Assembly: GCA_944390735.1 (NCBI GenBank)
Contig: CALXRL010000013.1
Span: forward strand, 1 to 60,298
DNA length: 60,298 nucleotides
Source: an uncultured Victivallales bacterium
Lineage (GTDB): Bacteria; Verrucomicrobiota; Lentisphaeria; Victivallales; UBA1829
Direction: 5' to 3'
Of the stretch, positions 54,887-60,298 are shown one piece after another. The notes under the pieces were generated by a model that saw nothing but the letters and a program-made list of their open reading frames with translations, made no database searches and was not told the DNA's origin. Numbering within the stretch: position 1 is the first letter of the stretch; every line of letters starts with the position of its first letter. The position numbers were made by a program, and so were the translations under genes.

Positions 54887-55067
54887 CTTTGGCGACTCCT
54901 TCTGCAGCTTCACTAACAAAGCATGACTGAGCTTCTTTATCCAGTCGTTTAGCCTCAATTCTCCGAACTATTGCGGCTATTAAATAGATGGTCTGACGGA
55001 TGTTCACAGGATATTTTTCAAGCCCGACCACAGGCTTGGTTTTACGGGGCTGATTGCTCTGTCTCAT
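54870..55067 (-). CDS. Small basic protein of unknown function
   Basis: A 65-aa ORF with a good RBS (GGGAGGGCATAATC before ATG), fitted tightly between the sigma-like gene and DUF2924 with a 17-bp overlap. The N-terminal half is basic (MRQSNQPRKTKPVVG) and the middle is a helix with hydrophobic spacing (IRQTIYLIAAIVRRIEA). I do not recognise it. Its place in the operon supports that it is real. Confidence 0.6.
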   Translation of the reverse strand: MRQSNQPRKTKPVVGLEKYPVNIRQTIYLIAAIVRRIEAKRLDKEAQSCFVSEAAEGVAKDEENR

Positions 55068-55069
55068 GA

Positions 55070-55705
55070 TTATGCCCTCCCGTAGAAATCATCGAGTCCG
55101 GCTGCAATGAAAACCTTCCGAATGGGCATCAAATATTTTTTCTTGAATCCCATACGCGAAATTTTATATTTTTCGGCCAACGAGGACATTGTTTCCCCAG
55201 CCATAATTTCCCGGCAGATTTTCTGAAGTTCTGGAGTCAGCATAGAAATTGCGTATTCCACACATTCACGCAAAATCATGGTTTCAAATTCCGATCTGCA
55301 ACGATTCCCGATGGCGCAATAGTATTCATCTGCATCGATGATATCGGCAATGGTATCGCCGTCATCGTTTATCACAGAGTCTAGAGAAATGATTTGCTCA
55401 GGAGATCCTTTTTTCTTCCGGATCTCCATGTCAATCATATTTTTTGTTCTGTTGCTCAAGACGCGATCCGCAAATGTATACTTGCTGCTCCGAAGTGAGT
55501 CAAAATTTTGCAAAGCATTCCAAACAATTATGGTTAACGTCTGGCAGAGATCATCCATTTGGGTTATGTCCCACAGCCCCGTCTTTACCAAATGACGTGC
55601 CTTTTCAAAAACGATTTTTTTAAGATGCTCGTCAAGAGCTACAAATTTGATAGACGCTTTCGACTCTGCAATACTTGCAGCGGACAGAAAAAGGGCTTTA
55701 TCCAT
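55070..55705 (-). CDS. Phage-type RNA polymerase sigma-like factor
   Basis: This 211-aa protein resembles small sigma-70-family proteins. A region-2-like segment has DITQMDDLCQTLTIIVWNALQNFD (cf. DLxQExxxxxWxAxxxFD) and YTFADRVLSNRTKNMID. A region-4-like segment ends with MLTPELQKICREIMAGETMSSLAEKYKISRMGFKKKYLMPIRK, an HTH. AAGGAGAAGG precedes ATG. It is first in the leftward integration operon, preceded by two similar 17-bp palindromes (55787-55825). It may transcribe element genes or act as a regulator without core binding. Not a host housekeeping sigma. Confidence 0.7.
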   Translation of the reverse strand: MDKALFLSAASIAESKASIKFVALDEHLKKIVFEKARHLVKTGLWDITQMDDLCQTLTIIVWNALQNFDSLRSSKYTFADRVLSNRTKNMIDMEIRKKKGSPEQIISLDSVINDDGDTIADIIDADEYYCAIGNRCRSEFETMILRECVEYAISMLTPELQKICREIMAGETMSSLAEKYKISRMGFKKKYLMPIRKVFIAAGLDDFYGRA

Positions 55706-55786
55706 ATGCCTTCTCCTTGATTAAACGGAGAGGCCTTTCTGGAACAGCCGGAAAGTTCAAACCTCAACCGCTTTCAAGGGCAAGGC

Positions 55787-55825
55787 ACGACTTTTTTTGT
55801 CGTATTGAGCGATTTTCTTTGTCGC
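55787..55825. promoter_or_regulatory. Paired 17-bp palindromes before the sigma-like gene
   Basis: ACGACTTTTTTTGTCGT (55787-55803) and GCGATTTTCTTTGTCGC (55809-55825) share 13 of 17 bases; each is an inverted repeat, and their centres are 22 bp apart. They look like two operators for one dimeric repressor on the same DNA face. The first could also fold as a short RNA hairpin. Confidence 0.5.
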
Positions 55826-55837
55826 TCGAAAAAAAGT

Positions 55838-55876
55838 AAAAAAAAAACGCCAAATCATTATGACTTGGCGTTAAAA
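55838..55876 (-). terminator. Terminator of the QueC-like operon
   Basis: CGCCAAATCAT and ATGACTTGGCG form an almost perfect stem around T. On the minus strand it is followed by a run of about ten Ts, roughly 20 bp after the stop of the QueC-like gene. On the plus side only TT precedes an A-run, so it works mainly leftward. Confidence 0.85.
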
Positions 55877-55893
55877 AATCTCTGGATGAAACT

Positions 55894-58002
55894 TTATGAA
55901 TTACGCGATACTTTCCATTTTATAACATCTGGATTTTGATTGGTATACATTGGAGCTGATCCGAAAGATATATTGTCTTTTAGATGTTCAGCACAGTCCG
56001 GATCAAAAGTTTTGATTGCTTTAATTACGGATTGCACAAGACTACGGCAACGGTCTCTCTTTCTTTTTTCTGTCTTATTTGCATCACGCGGTTTCCCGCC
56101 GATTTTGGTAGAAGAACTTAAATACTTGTCAATTTTCTTTATCTCCTCCTCGTACTGCTCCCTTTTCTCCAGCGGGTAATCGGGAGTGTGTAAAAGAGCA
56201 TTTAGCTCTTCTTTCCTGTCTTTAATTGCACGAATAGCCTTCACATCGCATACTGGAATATAATTTTCACGGTTGCTGACAGTCATCCCATTCATCAATT
56301 CATCCCCATCAACGACTTGAGTGTCATCATGCGCAAATAATTCGGGAAATAATTCGGCATACTCTATATGCGTATTGGGCGATTCAAGCAGCTTGGCAAT
56401 TATATTGCAGCCGTCCAAATCTGGCTGGTATCTTTCCTCGCCACCTTTATATCTTATGACCCAAACATTTCCCTTGCGTATAAACATATAATCCGGTTTT
56501 TTTTCAGGGATAAATTTTGTTTCAATCACCGATGATTGTGTTTTTCTATGAAGCAAACGCAGGAGACAGTCATCTGGCAGAGGATTATCAAGATCTCTTT
56601 CTCTCTCAAGGAATATCGGCGTTTCTGCATATTGAATTACGGCTTGAATATCTTTTGCAAGACGCTGATAGAGACGATAAATATCCTGTGCTGCATTTAA
56701 TGGATCTTTTCCCATGTATAGCAAAGCAGAATTTATTTCCGGAAAGCTTGTTTGAAATTGATCGCAATTCATTTTCTGAATTTGCTGTGCTCTTAAAAAA
56801 TATGAGGCCAACAGATTTTTGTTTGGAGCATCGAAATAGTCGTCAAAATCCTCGTAATGCGAGTCTACGGATTCTGTAAAAAAATCGGTAACATAATCAT
56901 CTTTATCATCAAATTTTTCTCCTGCTGCTGCAATAATTGCAACCCGGCGGTCAATGCATTGAGAACAAACGCCACAATGTTTCGTAAGGCTTGTTTGTTG
57001 CCATGAGTGCGCACAACTCATGGATTGATTTATGAGATCTTTGCAATCGTGAGAAATAATCAGCTTAACGATTTCTGATTTGGTCTTATCAATAAAAGGA
57101 TTGATAACCTTAAAGTTGGGTCTTTCAGAAATCATGCGGAAAAGTTGCTGAAAGAAATAAAGCGTTTTGGGATGAGTTGTTCTTGTAGCCTTACCTCCAA
57201 TTACTTGTGGGCTCATTGGCAAATTCAAACTGACAGGACCATTTTCATAAAAACGTACTTCATCTATTTTAAGCAAATTCGCAATGACAGCGGCAAAAGC
57301 AAAATAAAGAATAGAGCGACTCCTTTGGGTATATTCTTTTGAAAGTTTTCCGCTTTTTTGTGCCTTAAAAGTAAATAAAATACTTCGATCACCGCTACGT
57401 CGCTTCAATTCATTTTCAATATACTCATAACGTTCTTTATGCTTCCAGGAAGATTTATGGCGTACCAAAACAGTGGGGACTCCATCCCCCATTAAAGATT
57501 CAATAGCTCCGCCCAACGAATCCAGACCGCCAGAAAATAGCATAACACGCTCGGGAGGATACTTGGCGCCCATCTTATTGTCAAAAATCAGGTATTGCTG
57601 TTGAGGAGGACACTCTATCATTCTCACAAATTGGAAACAGTATTTATCATCTGATAGGAACTGCAAAAGGGTTTCAAGTGTTTTTTTTACATCGGGCCTA
57701 TTCCAAAAATCGACATCTCGAACTGCTATGATCATATTGAATTTGCGATGCCATCTAAAAGCATGAGGATCAGTAAGACCTTGGCACCTTACCATGCGCT
57801 GATCTGCGACATAGATGAATGTTGCAATTTCAATGAAATCTATTAGTCTTGCCTTAACTTCCTGAAAGTATTCCGCAAATAACGACACTTGCGGGAAAAC
57901 GTTCATCTGATCCTTGCCAAATAAGTTCAGACGTTGAAAACACTCGCCTTTATATGAAGCATGATTGCATACGATTGTTACTTCGTTATTAGTCTTTTCC
58001 AT
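55894..58002 (-). CDS. QueC-like PP-loop enzyme with C-terminal regulatory-type domain (QatC-like)
   Basis: A 702-aa protein. Residues ~150-360 form a QueC-like PP-loop domain: MLFSGGLDSLGG (SGGxDS at 157-162), FYENGPVSLNLP, NPFIDKTKSEIVKLI, and a zinc-type Cys set C330, C343, C346, C349 (SCAHSW, KHCGVCSQCIDRR), as in 7-cyano-7-deazaguanine synthase. QueC itself is only ~230 aa. The N-terminal 150 residues are an added alpha/beta part. Residues ~515-702 (IRKGNVWVIRYKGGEERYQPDL, NIIAKLLES, SLVQSVIKAIKTF, HLKDNISFGS) resemble a winged-helix/helical module attached to regulators in actinobacteria and myxobacteria. No other queuosine gene is present. Together with the preceding gene it looks like QatB-QatC of Qat defence. 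It overlaps that gene by 14 bp. Confidence 0.8.
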   Translation of the reverse strand: MEKTNNEVTIVCNHASYKGECFQRLNLFGKDQMNVFPQVSLFAEYFQEVKARLIDFIEIATFIYVADQRMVRCQGLTDPHAFRWHRKFNMIIAVRDVDFWNRPDVKKTLETLLQFLSDDKYCFQFVRMIECPPQQQYLIFDNKMGAKYPPERVMLFSGGLDSLGGAIESLMGDGVPTVLVRHKSSWKHKERYEYIENELKRRSGDRSILFTFKAQKSGKLSKEYTQRSRSILYFAFAAVIANLLKIDEVRFYENGPVSLNLPMSPQVIGGKATRTTHPKTLYFFQQLFRMISERPNFKVINPFIDKTKSEIVKLIISHDCKDLINQSMSCAHSWQQTSLTKHCGVCSQCIDRRVAIIAAAGEKFDDKDDYVTDFFTESVDSHYEDFDDYFDAPNKNLLASYFLRAQQIQKMNCDQFQTSFPEINSALLYMGKDPLNAAQDIYRLYQRLAKDIQAVIQYAETPIFLERERDLDNPLPDDCLLRLLHRKTQSSVIETKFIPEKKPDYMFIRKGNVWVIRYKGGEERYQPDLDGCNIIAKLLESPNTHIEYAELFPELFAHDDTQVVDGDELMNGMTVSNRENYIPVCDVKAIRAIKDRKEELNALLHTPDYPLEKREQYEEEIKKIDKYLSSSTKIGGKPRDANKTEKRKRDRCRSLVQSVIKAIKTFDPDCAEHLKDNISFGSAPMYTNQNPDVIKWKVSRNS

Positions 58003-58774
58003 ATTTCAAAGCCCTCAGCATTTTCGATATCAAAAAATTAGCATGCTTTTTGATCGTCTTGGAATCTATGTCTTTTAATTGATATTTGTGCTTGCCCAAC
58101 CATTCAGTTGCATAGACCCTGTGCACTACCGCCGTCTCATAGCAATATTCTTCCAGCGCTTGGTATGATGCATTGACTTCAAATACAGACGGAACTTTCT
58201 GTGCAATACCAGTCAAGTTCGGAATAATCTGTGCAAGGTATGAATTGAGGCTTCGAGATGTGACCTGGGCAATGAAGAGCTGATTGAGTTCAGCAAGGTT
58301 TGCTCTTGTGCCGAAAGTATTGAACACGCTGATGTCGGGACGGACAATCAGCCCGGGGATATCTTGCGCTCTTTCTTTTTCTGCACATTGTGAGACTGCA
58401 CTGCAAAGAGCGTTTTGTGCAAATTCCGCGATGCTGCTTTTCCCCGCTGGACTCTCCCATGCTGCATTATCTACAGCTTCTACAAGCCTTGCATTCAGTT
58501 CCTGGACTGATGGAGAGTGTGTAAGCTCAATTCCACATTCATGCATATGACCGACAAAATCACCGCATTGAGCCGCGATGCCTAGATGGACTAACAGTTC
58601 AACAGCTTTTTGATAGCCTGCATCTTGCGTGATTTTATTGTAATTGAAGCCATCCTTCGCTGCTTCTATTGTCATTCTTGAAATCTGTTCCGTTTCTGCA
58701 CCAAGGCAGAAAGCTGCTACGACATCTTTCCACTTTCGTGATCGATTAAGGTGTCCAATGCGTGTATGTCCCAT
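57989..58774 (-). CDS. Partner of the QueC-like enzyme, QatB-like position, unknown fold
   Basis: A 261-aa protein with no domain I can name. I start at ATG 58774 because AAGGTGAAGG stands just upstream, while the longer start at 58825 has a weak RBS. This start gives MGHTRIGHLNRSRKWKDVV, so Met removal would leave N-terminal Gly. The body is helical, with a Cys-containing middle (AQCGDFVGHMHECGIEL) and a LNQLFIAQVTSRSLNSYLAQI segment. It overlaps the QueC-like gene and follows the XRE gene by 83 bp in the same direction. As in Qat systems, it may be the substrate or effector handled by the PP-loop enzyme; that is inference from gene order and the N-terminus. Confidence 0.7.
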   Translation of the reverse strand: MGHTRIGHLNRSRKWKDVVAAFCLGAETEQISRMTIEAAKDGFNYNKITQDAGYQKAVELLVHLGIAAQCGDFVGHMHECGIELTHSPSVQELNARLVEAVDNAAWESPAGKSSIAEFAQNALCSAVSQCAEKERAQDIPGLIVRPDISVFNTFGTRANLAELNQLFIAQVTSRSLNSYLAQIIPNLTGIAQKVPSVFEVNASYQALEEYCYETAVVHRVYATEWLGKHKYQLKDIDSKTIKKHANFLISKMLRALKYGKD

Positions 58775-58857
58775 AACCTTCACCTTGTAGTCAAAGCGAA
58801 AAAAGAATCTCTGAAGGGTAGGCATAAAATTTTGCGCTGGGCAAAAATCCTTGCATG

Positions 58858-59229
58858 TTAACTATCCTCCTTGCTTTTGCGTATGGCCTCAACAATTACA
58901 GAAATCTGGTCTGCTGACATATCTGAAACCAACAATATCAATTCAGCTAATTCACTTTGACGTTTCAGCAAAATAGCTTTCAATCCCGGGTCAATGTGAT
59001 TAGCCTTGGTCAGAAGAACAAATTTATTAATTCCAAGTTCTTCTGCAATACGGACAACTTTTTCTGCACGGGGTGGCTGAAATTCGTCTGTTTCCGCTTT
59101 GCTTAAATAGGTAGGACTGATTCCAATCCGAAATGCGAATTTGCGAAGGGAAAAATCCGCATTTGTCTTACGAAGATTTAACCGGGTATCCCGAACGATT
59201 TGTCCAAATGTACGCTTGTCATCTGTCAT
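58858..59229 (-). CDS. XRE family (Cro/CI-type) transcriptional regulator
   Basis: This 123-aa repressor-like protein has an N-terminal HTH_XRE (residues 8-70: FGQIVRDTRLNLRKTN, FSLRKFAFRIGISPTYLSKAE, PRAEKVVRIAEELG) and a short helical C-terminal dimerisation part (LAELILLVSDMSADQISVIVEAIRKS). The RBS AAGGAAAAA lies before ATG. A perfect 18-bp palindrome covers its own -10 box, so autorepression is likely. It sits between the leftward QueC-like pair and the rightward phage recombination genes, the usual place of a CI-type lysogeny switch. It could control both. Confidence 0.92.
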   Translation of the reverse strand: MTDDKRTFGQIVRDTRLNLRKTNADFSLRKFAFRIGISPTYLSKAETDEFQPPRAEKVVRIAEELGINKFVLLTKANHIDPGLKAILLKRQSELAELILLVSDMSADQISVIVEAIRKSKEDS

Positions 59230-59251
59230 ATATAATTTTTCCTTAATATGT

Positions 59252-59284
59252 GTTTAATATATATTAAACCTAAATGAAATACAA
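59252..59284 (-). promoter_or_regulatory. XRE promoter with overlapping 18-bp operator
   Basis: GTTTAATATATATTAAAC (59252-59269) is a perfect palindrome. The leftward promoter TTGTAT (59284-59279)-17-TATATT (59261-59256) has its -10 box inside it. Occupancy would block the XRE/QueC-like operon, and possibly the divergent recombination operon. Confidence 0.65.
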
Positions 59285-59415
59285 TCCTAAAATATAAAAT
59301 TTTTCCACTTTTTTTTATGAAAAACAGGTTTTTTGGTTACACCCCCCCCGAAAATTCTGAATAAGAAGAGTGTAGGGACAACGATGATGTTGCACCTGAT
59401 AACAGAAGGACGAAT

Positions 59416-60219
59416 ATGAAAAACATCCCCATCATCTCAATGCCAGCAGACGAATATCATGCCGCATCACAGTCAGGAAAATTCATGTCGAGCCACCTTC
59501 TGGCCGACTTCCGGGAATCTCCGGCTCTCTACCACAAGAAAGTTTCCGGGGAAATCACGGAAAACGATTCTGCCGCATTCATCATGGGACGTGCGGCGCA
59601 TTGCCTGATTCTGGAGGGTCGTAACGTCTTTGACCGAGATTATGTGGTTTCGGACGGCCCGATCAATCCCCGGACCGGCGAATCCTACGGACGCAATACC
59701 AAGGCGTTTGCGGAATGGGCGGCAACGCAGGAACGAGAAATCATTTCCGGAAAGGACTTCAACTTTCTCCTGAAACTGCAGCGCGGCGTCTGGCTTCATC
59801 CGCTCGCATCGGAACTGCTGGCGGACGGGATCGCGGAAGGTGTGGTTCGAGCAGAGTATTGTTCCGTTCCATGCCAGATCCGGATGGACTGGTTCAGCCT
59901 GAAATCCGGTCTTGTTGATCTGAAAACCTGCGACACTCTCCACTGGTTCGAGTCGGACTGCCGTCGCTATGGCTACATTCAGCAGCTGGCGTTTTACCGG
60001 ACGATCCTCCGGATTGTGACCGGGCAAAATTTCCCCGTGCACATTATTGCAGTGGAAAAGAATGAACCGTGTTCCGCCGGGGTCTGGAAACTGACGGATG
60101 AAGTGCTGAATCTGGCGGAACGTTCCAATCAAGTCGCACTGAAACGATTCCGGACCTGTTGCGATTCCGGGATCTGGCCGACCGGGTATGAAGATCTCCG
60201 TATCATTAACACACTCTAA
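59416..60219 (+). CDS. RecE/exonuclease VIII-like PD-(D/E)XK phage nuclease
   Basis: This 267-aa protein resembles phage exodeoxyribonuclease VIII-like proteins. It begins ISMPADEYHAASQSGKFMSSHLLADF (typical 'x-S-x-L' start), then AAFIMGRAAHCLILEG, the catalytic core CQIRMDWFSLKSGLVDLKTCD (Asp, then Asp-x-Lys of PD-(D/E)XK) and YGYIQQLAFYRTIL (final Gln-Tyr motif). It chews one strand to allow annealing by a RecT-like partner, expected downstream. AGAAGGAC precedes ATG. It is the first gene of the rightward operon and is divergent from the XRE repressor. Confidence 0.85.
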   Translation: MKNIPIISMPADEYHAASQSGKFMSSHLLADFRESPALYHKKVSGEITENDSAAFIMGRAAHCLILEGRNVFDRDYVVSDGPINPRTGESYGRNTKAFAEWAATQEREIISGKDFNFLLKLQRGVWLHPLASELLADGIAEGVVRAEYCSVPCQIRMDWFSLKSGLVDLKTCDTLHWFESDCRRYGYIQQLAFYRTILRIVTGQNFPVHIIAVEKNEPCSAGVWKLTDEVLNLAERSNQVALKRFRTCCDSGIWPTGYEDLRIINTL

Positions 60220-60236
60220 CAGAAGGAAATTGATCT

Positions 60237-60298
60237 ATGAGCATGCTTGACAAAATTCAAAGCGGACGGGACAACAAGCCGCCGCGGATCATGATTTA
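60237..60298 (+). CDS. Start of a phage nucleotide-binding (AAA/RecA-type) protein, cut by the window
   Basis: ATG 60237 has AGAAGGAAAT upstream, 17 bp after the nuclease stop. The 20 visible codons, SMLDKIQSGRDNKPPRIMI, match the beginning of phage AAA ATPases, which continue with a Walker A motif just outside the window. Function is inferred from this start alone. Confidence 0.6.
   Translation, partial: MSMLDKIQSGRDNKPPRIMI

Noticed and set aside
55894..58002. True QueC of queuosine biosynthesis
   Set aside because: The protein is three times the usual size, carries extra domains at both ends, and no queD, queE, queF or tgt lies nearby.

Overview
The window looks like a chromosomal segment of a Lentisphaerae (Victivallales-type) bacterium, probably a gut or sediment polysaccharide degrader. 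Three points suggest this. There are three separate prepilin-type proteins of the 'N-terminal methylation plus H-x9-DG' kind, which are massively expanded in that group. There is a dense set of secreted glycosidases and esterases with AraC, IclR and LacI regulators. The housekeeping genes have clean Shine-Dalgarno sites, -35/-10 promoters and ATGA overlaps. This assignment is an inference from gene style; no rRNA or marker phylogeny was possible.

Layout. 1-6966: a 5'-cut glycosidase, an AraC regulator divergent from a nucleoside hydrolase, then a prepilin and a large glycosidase. 6985-11753 (minus): thiI and two adjacent GspE/PilB-type ATPases. 12049-16488: an MFS transporter, a relic zone with a decayed GH39-like glycosidase and a decayed AraC gene, a sugar isomerase/epimerase-like protein and peptidase T. 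16676-25176: an acetyl-xylan-esterase-like enzyme, an AraC/methyltransferase pair, a prepilin, a frameshifted GH5 enzyme and a GH42-like protein. 25806-31145 (minus): a six-gene housekeeping operon (purT, propeller protein, TrmA-family rRNA methylase, radC, acpS, small membrane protein). 31411-39650: a helical exported protein, a LOG-family protein, rmuC, a beta-lactamase-fold lipoprotein and a short UvrA paralogue. 39714-51229: a heparinase II/III-like lyase, IclR, a GH38 mannosidase, a prepilin, a TupA-like ATP-grasp protein and a large glycosidase with a damaged 5' end. 51362-52390: a LacI-family pseudogene and tRNA-Pro(CGG) with its terminator.

From about 52.4 kb to the end the sequence is mobile, most likely a prophage, and is visibly less GC-rich. 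A minus-strand block carries a sigma-like factor, a small protein, a DUF2924 protein, a serine recombinase and a ParB/KorB-type HTH protein. Next, also on the minus strand, come an XRE repressor, a 261-aa protein starting Met-Gly, and a 702-aa QueC-like PP-loop enzyme. Divergent from these, on the plus strand, is the start of a phage recombination operon: a RecE-like PD-(D/E)XK nuclease and a cut-off gene that starts like a phage AAA ATPase.

How the genes fit together. The left 52 kb combines polysaccharide breakdown enzymes, local regulators, and pseudopilins with candidate secretion ATPases that may export or display proteins. Each prepilin lies next to a glycosidase. The most interesting unit is the XRE / Met-Gly partner / QueC-like trio in the prophage regulatory region. 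It resembles the QatB-QatC pair of the Qat anti-phage system but lacks visible qatA and qatD. Its QueC-like enzyme carries an extra C-terminal domain resembling a winged-helix regulatory module. It is a good candidate for an undescribed prophage-borne defence system built on 7-deazaguanine chemistry.
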